Positions 45,156 to 53,771 of a stretch of DNA of 64,000 nt are shown here, one piece after another. A program made the position numbers and the translations under genes. Under the pieces are notes generated by a model. The model did not search any database, had not been told where the DNA came from, and worked only from the letters and a program-made list of their open reading frames with translations. Source of the stretch: Hypericibacter sp963696655 (GTDB taxonomy: Bacteria; Pseudomonadota; Alphaproteobacteria; Dongiales; Dongiaceae); assembly GCA_963696655.1 (NCBI GenBank), contig CAVOLB010000098.1, positions 1-64,000 on the forward strand, read 5' to 3'. Numbering within the stretch: the first letter of the stretch is position 1; every line of letters starts with the position of its first letter.

Positions 45156-46460
45156 TTATCGGTTCTTCCCGAGCGCGCGGGCGATCTCCTCGGCGGCCGC
45201 CTCGCCCGAGGTGACGGCCCCCTCGAACCATCCGGCATGGGCCGGCGCGAAATCGGAGCTGGCGAAGGCGAGACGTCCTTCCGCCCGCCAATTCTCATAA
45301 TCGAAGAGCGCTTCCGATCCGGCGATCGCCGAGACCCAGGTTCCCAGCGAATGGCGATCGGCGATCCAGTCATGCCAATCGACGGCGAGGATCTTCGCTT
45401 CGGGAAAGAAGCGCGCCATGGCGATCTCCGCGTCGCGCGGCATCGAGGGCGTCCAGCCGTCGGCGGCGACGCCGAAGCCCACCAGCAGCGTCGCGCCATC
45501 GGCGGCTTTGCGCTCGGCGAACAGCCATTCGATGCCGCTGCCGCCACCGGTCGCGAGGATTCCGACCGGAACGCCGGTCGCCTTGACCCAGATCTTCACC
45601 GCGCGCCCGATATGGCCCCTGGCAATCGCTTCCGTCTTGCCGGTGCTCAAAACAGGCTCGAAGCGGATGTTGCGCATCGGGTTGAGGCCCGTCGCGATCA
45701 CCGCCGCCCTTGCCTCGAGCGCTGTGCCGTCGGCGAGCGTCACGACGATCCCATCCGCCTGGCGACGGATCGCGGCGACCGGGCGGCTCTCAAGGAGCGT
45801 GGCGCCCGAGGCCGCGATCATCCGGGCGGAGAGTCCCGAGACGCCGCCCACCAGCGTCTCGACCCAGACATCGATCATGGCGTCGGTCAGGCCTTCGCCA
45901 TAGGCGCTGCTGCCGAGCAGCTCTGAAGCCGGGGCGACACTCTTCTCGGCATTGCCCGAGACCGTCCACCAGGCGCTCAGCAGATCGCGGGTCGCCGGGG
46001 GCGGATCGAGGCGATCGAGATAGTCGATGAAACTGACACCGGCGATCGGGCGGCCTTTCTCGTCCTTGTCGTGACCCGATTTCAGCAGGATCGCGTCGGC
46101 CGCGATCCGCGCGATCGCCCGCTCATGGCGGTTGCGGTCCTCGGGTGAGGTCGGTCCGTCGCGATGGAGCGCGCCGTCGCGATACCAGCGCCGCTCGGTG
46201 ACGGCCGCGCGCGGCCGCAACGCCACCCCCTGCCGGCGGCAATGCTCGCGAATGCGGTCATGGGACGGCGTGATCCAGCCGCCGCCGAACTCGAGCGATT
46301 CGTCGGTCCCGGCGAAGCTGCGGGCAAAGCCGCGGCCCCCGGTGCGGTCGCGGGCCTCGATCACCGTAACTTTCAATCCGCGCGCGGCCAGCGACGACGC
46401 GGCCGAGGCGCCGGCCAGCCCGGCACCGACGACGATGACGTCGCTCGAGGCGCTGGCCAT
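45156..46460 (-). CDS. FAD-dependent amine oxidase family protein
   Basis: A 434-residue flavoprotein. The dinucleotide-binding motif VGAGLAGASAASSLAARG with the following EARDRTGGRG is the signature of the flavin monoamine oxidase family, and the C-terminal region VSAIAGSEALFDYENW through APAHAGWFEGAVTSGEAAA binds the FAD pyrophosphate and isoalloxazine. The substrate is an amine or similar and is not identifiable. It is 6 bases downstream of an SDR gene, which is itself coupled to dapB, so the three form an operon. Confidence 0.9.
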   Translation of the reverse strand: MASASSDVIVVGAGLAGASAASSLAARGLKVTVIEARDRTGGRGFARSFAGTDESLEFGGGWITPSHDRIREHCRRQGVALRPRAAVTERRWYRDGALHRDGPTSPEDRNRHERAIARIAADAILLKSGHDKDEKGRPIAGVSFIDYLDRLDPPPATRDLLSAWWTVSGNAEKSVAPASELLGSSAYGEGLTDAMIDVWVETLVGGVSGLSARMIAASGATLLESRPVAAIRRQADGIVVTLADGTALEARAAVIATGLNPMRNIRFEPVLSTGKTEAIARGHIGRAVKIWVKATGVPVGILATGGGSGIEWLFAERKAADGATLLVGFGVAADGWTPSMPRDAEIAMARFFPEAKILAVDWHDWIADRHSLGTWVSAIAGSEALFDYENWRAEGRLAFASSDFAPAHAGWFEGAVTSGEAAAEEIARALGKNR

Positions 46461-46466
46461 GGGCCC

Positions 46467-47252
46467 CTAGCCCTGCACCGAATAGCCGCCATCGACCGCG
46501 ATCGTGGCGCCGGTGATGAAATCGGACGCCGGGGCCGATAGGAACACGGCGACACCGGCCATGTCGCGCGGCTCGCCCCAGCGCCGGGCCGGCGTGCGGG
46601 CCTCGATGCGCTCATGCAGGCCTTCGACCTGGCGGCGCGCCGCGCGCGTCAGGTCCGTGTCGATCCAGCCCGGCAGCACGGCGTTCACCTGGATATTATC
46701 CTTGGCCCAGGCGGTCGCGAGCGCCTTGGTGAGCTGGACGACCCCGCCCTTGCTCGCCGCATAAGGCACCGCGAAAGAGGCCCCGAAGATCGACATCATC
46801 GAGCCGATATTGACGATCTTGCCGCCGCCGGCCCGGCACAAAGCGGGATAGGCCGCCTGGCTGCAGAGAAAGCTGCCGGTGAGATTGATGTCGAGCACCC
46901 GGTGCCATTCTTCGGCCGAGTAGCTCTCCGGCGCTTTTCGGATATTGATCCCGGCATTGTTGATCAGGATGTCGAGCCGGCCGAAGCGCGCGACCGTCGC
47001 CTCGATCAGCGCGCGGCAGGAGGCGGCGTCGGTCACATCGACCGCGACGAAGGCGGCCTTGGCGCCCGAGGTGGCGAGCTCCGTGACGGCCGCCTCGCTC
47101 TTGGCCGCGTCGCGGGCGGCCACGACGATCGCGGCCCCGGCCTCGGCTAGGCCCTTCGCCATCCCGAGCCCGATGCCGCCATTGCCGCCGGTGACGATCG
47201 CAACCTTGCCGGTCAGGTCGAACAGGCCCTGACTGCCCGTCTTCGCGCTCAC
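46467..47252 (-). CDS. SDR family oxidoreductase
   Basis: A 261-residue classical SDR. The motif TGGNGGIG at about residue 22, NNAG in the middle, the catalytic Ser (IGSMMS) and YAASKGG give a complete active site; the ending GGYSVQG is typical of glucose/gluconate-type dehydrogenases. The GTG start overlaps the dapB stop (GTGA). The neighbours dapB and an amine oxidase gene are on the same strand. Substrate unknown; 2-deoxy-gluconate or similar 3-oxo dehydrogenases are the nearest resemblance. Confidence 0.92.
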   Translation of the reverse strand: MSAKTGSQGLFDLTGKVAIVTGGNGGIGLGMAKGLAEAGAAIVVAARDAAKSEAAVTELATSGAKAAFVAVDVTDAASCRALIEATVARFGRLDILINNAGINIRKAPESYSAEEWHRVLDINLTGSFLCSQAAYPALCRAGGGKIVNIGSMMSIFGASFAVPYAASKGGVVQLTKALATAWAKDNIQVNAVLPGWIDTDLTRAARRQVEGLHERIEARTPARRWGEPRDMAGVAVFLSAPASDFITGATIAVDGGYSVQG

Positions 47253-48052
47253 AGCCCCAGCACATCCTTCATGGCATAGAGGCCGGGCGGCTTGCCCTGG
47301 GCCCAGATCGCGGCCTTGACGGCGCCGCGCGCAAAGATCGCGCGCGAGGTCGCGATATGACCGATCTCGATGCGCTCGCCCTCGGCCGCGAAGATGACGC
47401 GATGCTCGCCCACCACATCGCCGCCCCGGAGCGTGGCGAAGCCGATATCGCCCTTGCGCCGCTCGCCAGTGATGCCGTCGCGTGACCGTTGCGCCACGCT
47501 GTCGAGCGACACGCCCCGGCCCTTGGCCGCCGCGCGGCCGAGCCCCAGCGCCGTGCCAGAGGGCGCATCCACCTTATGGCGGTGATGCATCTCGACGATC
47601 TCGATATCCCAGTCGGCGTCGAGCGCCTTGGCCATCTGCTCGACCAGCAGCATGGCGAGATTGACGCCGAGGCTCATATTGGGCGCCAGCACGATGGGCG
47701 CGCGCTTGGCCGCCGCCTCGATAGAGGCGCGCTCGGGACCATCGAGGCCCGTCGTGCCGATAATATGGGCGTGGCCATGCTTGGCGGCCAGGGCCGCATG
47801 GGTCGCGGTCGCCGAGGGGGCGGTGAAATCCAGCACCGCGTCGGACGCCGCGAACAGCGCATCAGGATCCGTCGTGAGCAGGACGCCCACGGGTTCGATG
47901 CCGGCGAGCTTGCCCAGATCCTGGCCCAGCGCCGGATTGCCCGGCCGCTCGGTGCCGCCGGCGATGACGCAGCCGGGCGCCGCCGCAATGGTCGCCAGCA
48001 GCATGCGCCCCATGCGCCCTGCCGCTCCGACGACGCCGATCCTGATGGCCAT
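47249..48052 (-). CDS. dapB: 4-hydroxy-tetrahydrodipicolinate reductase
   Basis: A 267-residue enzyme of lysine and diaminopimelate synthesis. The NAD(P)-binding motif GAAGRMGR opens the protein. The catalytic motif is EMHHRHKVDAPSGTA, with the His pair and Lys of DapB. Its length is normal. It reduces the hydroxylated dipicolinate intermediate. In related genomes dapB follows dnaJ; here a TPR lipoprotein gene on the opposite strand lies between them, and dapB is coupled downstream to an SDR. Confidence 0.96.
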   Translation of the reverse strand: MAIRIGVVGAAGRMGRMLLATIAAAPGCVIAGGTERPGNPALGQDLGKLAGIEPVGVLLTTDPDALFAASDAVLDFTAPSATATHAALAAKHGHAHIIGTTGLDGPERASIEAAAKRAPIVLAPNMSLGVNLAMLLVEQMAKALDADWDIEIVEMHHRHKVDAPSGTALGLGRAAAKGRGVSLDSVAQRSRDGITGERRKGDIGFATLRGGDVVGEHRVIFAAEGERIEIGHIATSRAIFARGAVKAAIWAQGKPPGLYAMKDVLGL

Positions 48053-48192
48053 GGTCCCGCCTTCCGTCCGTTCATGACGGTTCGATGTTGTTGGACCGGC
48101 ATTTAGCCGGGCTGGGGGCGACGGCGCAAGGCAGGAGCGACTGCGATTGAGGCGCAACGCATCATCGAATAAGCTGGAGATCGATAATCTCG

Positions 48193-48876
48193 ATGGTTGC
48201 AAGAAAATCGAGCGAGATGCGACCCCTTCCCCACTCCCTCGGGCTCCTCCTTGGAGCCCTGCTGATGTTGCTCCAGGCTTGCACGTCGGTGCAAGCTGGG
48301 GACGACGCTTGCAAGGCAGATACGGCCAAGGCCTGGCAGGCCTGTGGCGACGATGCTCGCGAGAAGGGTGACAACCGTAGTGCTCTCGCCGCCTATAGCG
48401 AAGCCTTGCGCCTCGACCCGCGGCTGTTCGCCGCCTATTCCGGTCGGGCATTGACCTACTTTCACACGGGAAATCTTCAAGCACCGATCGATGAACTCAA
48501 CGCCTGCATAAGGGTCGAGGCGACATACGCCAACGCATACTATTACCTCGCCTTCTATCTGATAAAGGCCGGCAGGCTCGAAGAAGCACTGGCCGCCTAT
48601 ACCAACGCGATCAGATTCTACACCGAGGCCGCTGCCGATCCGCCGAGCGAGCGAGTTCGCGGCTGGTTCAGCAACGACCCCTCCTTTGCGAGCCATCCGA
48701 TGCAGGGATCGAGCCTGCGCAGCATCGATTTCTACCTGGCCGATGCCTACTACTGGCGAGCGGAAGTCAATCACCGGCTAGGCAATGCGGAGGATGCGAC
48801 AGTGGACCTGGCAAAGGCGCACCAAATCGATGTCGACATCGATTGGCGCAACAAGGGAATCGCTGAGAAGCTCTAG
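48193..48876 (+). CDS. TPR-repeat lipoprotein
   Basis: A 227-residue protein. A lipoprotein signal ends in LLMLLQAC. Two to three TPR units follow (ALAAYSEALRLDPRLFAAYSGRA, ELNACIRVEATYANAYYYLAF, EALAAYTNAIRF) and a degenerate one near the end (YYWRAEVNHRLGNAEDATVDL). The G+C content looks lower than in its neighbours, and it sits on the opposite strand between dapB and dnaJ, so it may be a later insertion. It is probably a membrane-anchored scaffold. Function unknown. Confidence 0.8.
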   Translation: MVARKSSEMRPLPHSLGLLLGALLMLLQACTSVQAGDDACKADTAKAWQACGDDAREKGDNRSALAAYSEALRLDPRLFAAYSGRALTYFHTGNLQAPIDELNACIRVEATYANAYYYLAFYLIKAGRLEEALAAYTNAIRFYTEAAADPPSERVRGWFSNDPSFASHPMQGSSLRSIDFYLADAYYWRAEVNHRLGNAEDATVDLAKAHQIDVDIDWRNKGIAEKL

Positions 48877-48907
48877 GCGATCCGCTGGCGGCAGAACTGA
48901 ACGCCCC

Positions 48908-50047
48908 CTACTCCTTCAGCTCCTGCCAGAACTCCTTCACCTTGGCGAAGAAGCCTTCGGCCTCGGGGCTGTAGGGTTTGCCCTTGGTGGCGGACTTGTC
49001 GAACTCGCGCAGCAGCTCCTGCTGCTTCTTGCTCAGATGCACCGGCGTCTCGACCGCGAGATGGACATAGAAATCGCCGCGGTGGTTCTGGCGCAGCACG
49101 CTCATGCCCTTGCCCTTGAGGCGGAACTGCTGGCCGGTCTGGGCGCCCGCCGGAATCTGCAGGCGCACGCGGGTGCCGTCGATGCCGGGCACCTCGATCG
49201 GGCCGCCCAGCGTGGCGGTCACCATCGAGATCGGTACCTTGCAATGGAGATCGGCGCTGTCGCGCTCGAACAGCTTGTGCGGCTCGATCGAGAGGAAGAT
49301 GTAGAGGTCGCCTGGCGGCGAGCCGCGCAAGCCCGCCTCGCCTTCGCCCGCGAGCCGGATGCGGGTGCCGTCCTCGACGCCCGGCGGCACATTGACGTTG
49401 AGGTTCTTGTCGCGGCGCGTGCGGCCCGAGCCGCCGCAGGTCTTGCAGGGCTTCTCGATGACGCGGCCGGTGCCGGCGCAATGCGTGCAGGTCCGCTCCA
49501 TGGTGAAGAAGCCCTGCGTCATGCGGGTCCGGCCCGAGCCATGGCAGACCGGGCAGGAGATCGGATGGGCGCCCTTTTCGCCGCCCGAGCCGCTGCAATC
49601 CTCGCATTTGACCGAGGAGGGCACGCGCACGGTCGCGGTCTTGCCGGTGAAGGCCTCCTCGAGCGTGATCTGCATGTTGTAGCGCAGATCGCCGCCGCGC
49701 GAGGTCGCCTGGGGCCCGCGGCCGCGGCCGCCGACGAACTCGCCGAACATCTCCTCGAAGATGTCGGCGAAGCCGCCCGCCCCGAAGCCGGCACCGCCGC
49801 CGGCCCGGGGACCGGCGCCGTTCTCGAAGGCGGCATGGCCATAGCGGTCATAGGCGGCGCGCTTCTGCTCGTCCTTCAGGATCTCGTAGGCTTCGCTGAT
49901 TTCCTTGAATTTATGCTCGGCCGCCTTGTCGCCGGCATTGCGGTCGGGATGGAACTTCATGGCCGCCGTGCGATAGGCCTTCTTGATGGCCTCCGCGCTC
50001 GCGTCCTTCGCAATCCCGAGGGTCTGGTAATAGTCCTGCTTGGCCAT
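48908..50047 (-). CDS. dnaJ: Co-chaperone DnaJ
   Basis: A 379-residue type I J-protein. It opens with the J domain (DYYQTLGI, then KFHPDRNAGD with HPD). A Gly/Phe-rich linker and four CxxCxGxG zinc motifs (CEDCSGSG, CPVCHGSG, CTHCAGTG, CKTCGGSG) follow, then the substrate-binding C-terminal domains. It delivers clients to DnaK and stimulates its ATPase. It lies 166 bases downstream of dnaK, with a hairpin between them, so partial read-through or a separate promoter is possible. Confidence 0.97.
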   Translation of the reverse strand: MAKQDYYQTLGIAKDASAEAIKKAYRTAAMKFHPDRNAGDKAAEHKFKEISEAYEILKDEQKRAAYDRYGHAAFENGAGPRAGGGAGFGAGGFADIFEEMFGEFVGGRGRGPQATSRGGDLRYNMQITLEEAFTGKTATVRVPSSVKCEDCSGSGGEKGAHPISCPVCHGSGRTRMTQGFFTMERTCTHCAGTGRVIEKPCKTCGGSGRTRRDKNLNVNVPPGVEDGTRIRLAGEGEAGLRGSPPGDLYIFLSIEPHKLFERDSADLHCKVPISMVTATLGGPIEVPGIDGTRVRLQIPAGAQTGQQFRLKGKGMSVLRQNHRGDFYVHLAVETPVHLSKKQQELLREFDKSATKGKPYSPEAEGFFAKVKEFWQELKE

Positions 50048-50117
50048 GGTCGTCGGATGTCGTCGCTTGCCGGAGCTTAGGGCTCGAAGGTTGAAAGACC
50101 GTTTTCACATAACAGAA

Positions 50118-50177
50118 ACGGGGCCGGCGAGCGATGGAGCATGATCTGAACACTCCCTCAAGGCCCGCCGGCCCCGT
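50118..50177 (-). terminator. Hairpin between dnaK and dnaJ
   Basis: Perfect 12-bp arms (50118-50129 and 50166-50177) enclose a 36-nt loop just after the dnaK stop on the minus strand, followed by a short T-rich stretch (TTTCTGTT). It is a likely partial terminator or processing site separating dnaK from dnaJ. Confidence 0.55.
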
Positions 50178-50213
50178 CGTTATCCCGTCTCTCTGATCCG
50201 AACCGGGTGTCGG

Positions 50214-52157
50214 TTACGCCTTGTTCTTGCGGTTTTCGTCGACTTCCTCGAAGTCGGCGTCGACGACACCGTCCTTGGGCGCACCGGACCCGCCGGCACC
50301 CGCACCCGGACCCGACGCCCCGGCACCGGGGCCGCCGGCCTGGGCTTCGGCTTCCTTCTGCTTATAGAGCTGCTCGCCCAGCTTCATGGCGAGCTGCATC
50401 AGGGCCTGGGTCTTGCTCTCGATCGCTTCCTTGTCTTCGCCCTTCAGCGCTTCCTTGAGATCGGCCGAGGCCGTCTCGATGGCGGTCTTGTCCGAGGCCG
50501 CGACCTTGTCGCCCGCCTCCGCCACCGACTTCTCGGTCGAGTGGATCAGGCTGTCGGCGTTGTTGCGGGCCTCGATCAGCTCCTTGCGCTTCTTGTCGTC
50601 CGCGGCATGGGCCTCGGCATCCTTCACCATCTTCTGGATGTCGGCCTCGTTGAGACCGCCCGAAGCCTGGATCCGGATCTGCTGCTCCTTGCCGGTGGCC
50701 TTGTCCTTGGCCGAGACCTGGACGATGCCGTTGGCGTCGATGTCGAAGGTCACCTCGATCTGCGGCACGCCGCGCGGCGCCGACGGCAGGCCCACCAGGT
50801 CGAACTGACCCAGGATCTTGTTGTCGGCCGCGAGCTCGCGCTCGCCCTGGAAGACCCGGATGGTGACCGCGTTCTGATTGTCTTCCGCGGTCGAGAACAC
50901 CTGGCTCTTCTTGGTCGGGATCGTGGTGTTGCGCTCGATCAGTCGGGTGAACACGCCGCCCAGCGTCTCGATGCCGAGCGACAGCGGGGTCACGTCGAGC
51001 AGGAGGACGTCCTTGACCTCGCCCTTGAGCACGCCGCCCTGGATCGCCGCGCCGATGGCCACGACCTCGTCCGGATTGACGCCCTTATGCGGCTCGCGCC
51101 CGAAGAAGGACTTCACCGTCTCCATCACCTTGGGCATGCGGGTCATGCCGCCGACCAGCACCACTTCGTTGATCTCGGAGGCCTTGAGGCCGGCATCCTT
51201 GAGGGCCGCGCGGCAGGGCTCGATCGTCTTCTGGATCAGATCGTCCACCAGCGCTTCGAGCTTGGCGCGCGTCAGCTTGATGTTGAGATGCTTCGGGCCG
51301 CTCTGGTCCGCGGTGATGAAGGGCAGGTTGACCTCGGTCTGCATCGAGCCCGAGAGCTCGATCTTGGCCTTCTCGGCCGCTTCCTTCAGGCGCTGCAGGG
51401 CGAGGCGATCCTTGCGCAGATCGATCCCCTGCTCCTTTTTGAACTCGTCGGCGAGGTAATCGATGATGCGCGCGTCGAAATCCTCGCCGCCGAGGAAGGT
51501 GTCGCCGTTGGTGGACTTCACCTCGAACACGCCGTCGCCGATCTCGAGCACGGAGATGTCGAAGGTGCCGCCGCCGAGGTCATAGACCGCGATGGTGCCG
51601 GTGCCCTTCTTCTCCATGCCGTAGGCGAGTGCGGCCGCCGTCGGCTCGTTGATGATGCGCAGCACTTCCAGACCCGCGATGCGGCCGGCGTCCTTGGTCG
51701 CCTGGCGCTGCGAATCGTTGAAGTAGGCGGGAACGGTGATGACGGCCTGCGTGACCTTCTCGCCGAGATAGTTCTCGGCCGTTTCCTTCATCTTCTGGAG
51801 GATGAAGGCCGAGACCTGCGAGGGCGAGTATTTCTTGCCATGGCTTTCGACCCAGGCATCGCCATTGTCGCCCGGAATGATCTTGTAGGGGACGAGGCTC
51901 TTGTCCTTCTGGGTCAAGGGATCGTCATAGCGCCGGCCGATCAGGCGCTTGATCGCGAACAGCGTGTTTTCCGGGTTGGTCACCGCCTGGCGCTTGGCGG
52001 CCTGGCCGACCAGACGCTCGCCGGACTCGGTGAACGCCACCATCGAAGGCGTCGTGCGCGCGCCTTCGGTATTCTCGATGACCTTGACGTCCTTGCCCTC
52101 CATGACGGCAACGCAGGAGTTGGTCGTACCGAGATCGATGCCGATAACTTTGCTCAT
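50214..52157 (-). CDS. dnaK: Chaperone protein DnaK (Hsp70)
   Basis: A 647-residue Hsp70. VIGIDLGTTNSCVAVMEG opens the ATPase domain, with VYDLGGGTFDISVL and the GGMTRMPKV motif. The conserved linker DVLLLDVTPLSLGIET leads to the substrate-binding domain and a helical lid, ending in a Gly/Ala-rich tail and DADFEEVDENRK. It folds proteins in an ATP cycle with DnaJ and GrpE, both nearby. A heat-shock-like promoter lies about 145 bases upstream. Confidence 0.98.
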   Translation of the reverse strand: MSKVIGIDLGTTNSCVAVMEGKDVKVIENTEGARTTPSMVAFTESGERLVGQAAKRQAVTNPENTLFAIKRLIGRRYDDPLTQKDKSLVPYKIIPGDNGDAWVESHGKKYSPSQVSAFILQKMKETAENYLGEKVTQAVITVPAYFNDSQRQATKDAGRIAGLEVLRIINEPTAAALAYGMEKKGTGTIAVYDLGGGTFDISVLEIGDGVFEVKSTNGDTFLGGEDFDARIIDYLADEFKKEQGIDLRKDRLALQRLKEAAEKAKIELSGSMQTEVNLPFITADQSGPKHLNIKLTRAKLEALVDDLIQKTIEPCRAALKDAGLKASEINEVVLVGGMTRMPKVMETVKSFFGREPHKGVNPDEVVAIGAAIQGGVLKGEVKDVLLLDVTPLSLGIETLGGVFTRLIERNTTIPTKKSQVFSTAEDNQNAVTIRVFQGERELAADNKILGQFDLVGLPSAPRGVPQIEVTFDIDANGIVQVSAKDKATGKEQQIRIQASGGLNEADIQKMVKDAEAHAADDKKRKELIEARNNADSLIHSTEKSVAEAGDKVAASDKTAIETASADLKEALKGEDKEAIESKTQALMQLAMKLGEQLYKQKEAEAQAGGPGAGASGPGAGAGGSGAPKDGVVDADFEEVDENRKNKA

Positions 52158-52300
52158 CTCTTCCTCATTTCCATGGCAGGTCCGCCCGCGGCCTTCTCGG
52201 GTTGGCGAAGCACCGCCCGGGACCCCCGAATTTCAAGCTACCCTGCGGCACCCGGCAAAGCCCAGTACCGCTTGGGAAAATGACCTTTCGGCCCGACGGG

Positions 52301-52330
52301 ATATATAGGCGCCAATGGTCAGGGCGCAAG
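52301..52330 (-). promoter_or_regulatory. RpoH (heat-shock sigma)-type promoter of dnaK
   Basis: On the minus strand CTTG (52330-52327) is followed after 17 bp by CCTATATAT (52309-52301), matching the alphaproteobacterial heat-shock consensus CTTG-N17/18-CYTATNT. The rest of the 52158-52467 gap holds only the dnaK leader and upstream G/C-rich DNA with nothing else recognised. Confidence 0.7.
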
Positions 52331-52467
52331 CACCTGATGGTCGCAGAAACGCCAGATTCTGCGTGCTGCCGACATGATCGCTGACCCTTCCGGCCCCCTC
52401 GCCCCGCCGCGCGCCCGATCCTATGCTGGTCCCCGCTTCCAACAGTAAGCGCCAAACGCCAGGAGTC

Positions 52468-52695
52468 ATGATGGACAAGCCGGGGTCCGATCCGAGAAGC
52501 AGCGGCATCTATCGCATCATCCGGGTCGTGTTCGGGGCCGATCTGGCGATCGGCCTGGCCCTCGCCGTCGCCGGCTATTGGCTCTGGAACCGGGTCGAGA
52601 TCTGGACCGCGGGCCTCGGCCTCGCCGCCGTCGGGCTGCTGATGTTGCTGCTCTTTCCGATCCTGATGCGTCGGTCCGGGCCGCGTGATCGATAG
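52468..52695 (+). CDS. Small membrane protein of unknown function
   Basis: A 75-residue protein with a short polar N-terminus and two hydrophobic helices (VVFGADLAIGLALAVAGYWLW and a Gly/Leu-rich second one). The basic end (MRRSGPRDR) suggests N-in topology. The ATG follows GGAG. It lies between dnaK (divergent) and a broken HigA-like gene. No family recognised. Confidence 0.65.
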   Translation: MMDKPGSDPRSSGIYRIIRVVFGADLAIGLALAVAGYWLWNRVEIWTAGLGLAAVGLLMLLLFPILMRRSGPRDR

Positions 52696-52705
52696 TCCCT
52701 CAGCC

Positions 52706-52725
52706 ATAACGTCTCGCGTTATAGT
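52706..52725 (+). promoter_or_regulatory. Toxin-antitoxin-type operator and -10
   Basis: ATAACG (52706-52711) and CGTTAT (52717-52722) form a 6-bp dyad overlapping a TATAGT -10 (52720-52725). Dyads of this form are usual before higBA-type genes. Here the site directly precedes the antitoxin-like gene. Confidence 0.55.
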
Positions 52726-52763
52726 AGCCAGGCCTGATGTCGTTGCAGCGAAGGGGCGCGAGA

Positions 52764-53083
52764 ATGTCGAAATCGTCGACGACCATGGTTGACCGCAAGC
52801 GATTGCCCAATCCGCATCCCGGCGAAATTCTGCTGGAAGAGTTTCTGCGGCCGATGGCGCTGAGCCAGAATGGGCTGGCCCGCGCCGTCCATGTGCCGCC
52901 ACGGCGGATCAATGAGCTGGTGCTGGCAAGCGGTCGGTGACGGCCGACACCGACCTGCGACTGACCCGGTATTTCGGCCTGTCCGAAGGTTTCTTCCTCG
53001 GCCTGCAATCCGATTACGACCTGATGGAGCGCCGGCGCGAGATCGAAACCGAGCTCAGATCGATCAAGCCGCGCGCCGCCTGA
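52764..53083 (+). pseudogene. HigA-type antitoxin (XRE family), frame broken by a one-base deletion
   Basis: The frame starts at MSKSSTT and gives the addiction-module antidote pattern: PHPGEILLEEFLRPMALSQNGLARA, then VPPRRINELVL. It stops at a TGA after GR. Reading one base earlier from near 52925 restores the family sequence (GKRSVTADTDLRLTRYFG, then LSEGFFLGLQSDYDLMERRRE) to a stop at 53083. One missing G in GCTGGC explains it. No HigB toxin gene lies upstream, so it is an orphan. Corrected length is about 106 residues. Real decay or a read error. Confidence 0.85.
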
Positions 53084-53110
53084 CCCCGCAGGCCGCTCGA
53101 GGCGGCGGCG

Positions 53111-53737
53111 TCACGCCACCGTATCGATCCGGCTGCCGGGCTGGGTGCCTTCGCCGTTCGGCCGGGTGCCGGCAGGCTCGGCCTTGGCGACGCCGACCAT
53201 GGCGGCGCGGAGCAGGCGGTCATGCATCACATAGCCGGGCTGCAGCACCTGGACGATCGTGCCGGCGGGCTGGCCCGTGCCCGGCACCTCGAACATCGCC
53301 TGATGCAGGTTGCTGTCGAATTTCTCGCCCAGGGGCTCGATGCGCTTGATGTTGTGGCGCTCGAAGGCCGAGAGGAGCTGGCGCTCGGTCGCGGCGACAC
53401 CGTCATAGAGCGTCTTCAGGGCGGGATCGCTGTCGAGCTGCTCGGCCGGGATATGCTGCAGCGCGCGGCCCAGATTGTCGGCCACGGCCAGCATGTCCTT
53501 GGCGAAATTCGAAGCGGCATAACGCTGCGCGTCCTCGCGCTCGCGCTGGCCCCGCCGGCGCACATTCTCGGTCTCGGCCAGCGCCCGCAAGAGCTGGTCC
53601 TTGAGCCGGGCGGCCTCGGCCCTGGCTTCCTCGAGCAGGTCGGCACCCGGCGCCTGGCCCGCCGGGTCGGCCGGCGCAACGCTGTCATTGGCGGGCGCGG
53701 GCGCGCCCTCGTCTCTCTTCTCGTCCGTCATGCTCAT
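53111..53737 (-). CDS. grpE: Nucleotide exchange factor GrpE
   Basis: A 208-residue GrpE. A charged, Ala/Pro-rich N-terminus precedes a long coiled-coil helix (ARLKDQLLRALAETENVRRRGQREREDA) and the four-helix/beta-wing domain containing FDSNLHQAMFEVPG and VLQPGYVMHDRLLRAAMVGVAK. It releases ADP from DnaK. It is 34 bases downstream of hrcA on the same strand, a standard alphaproteobacterial pair. Confidence 0.97.
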   Translation of the reverse strand: MSMTDEKRDEGAPAPANDSVAPADPAGQAPGADLLEEARAEAARLKDQLLRALAETENVRRRGQREREDAQRYAASNFAKDMLAVADNLGRALQHIPAEQLDSDPALKTLYDGVAATERQLLSAFERHNIKRIEPLGEKFDSNLHQAMFEVPGTGQPAGTIVQVLQPGYVMHDRLLRAAMVGVAKAEPAGTRPNGEGTQPGSRIDTVA

Positions 53738-53771
53738 CCCTTGGGTCCGCGGATCCGGCGATCGGCCGGGA

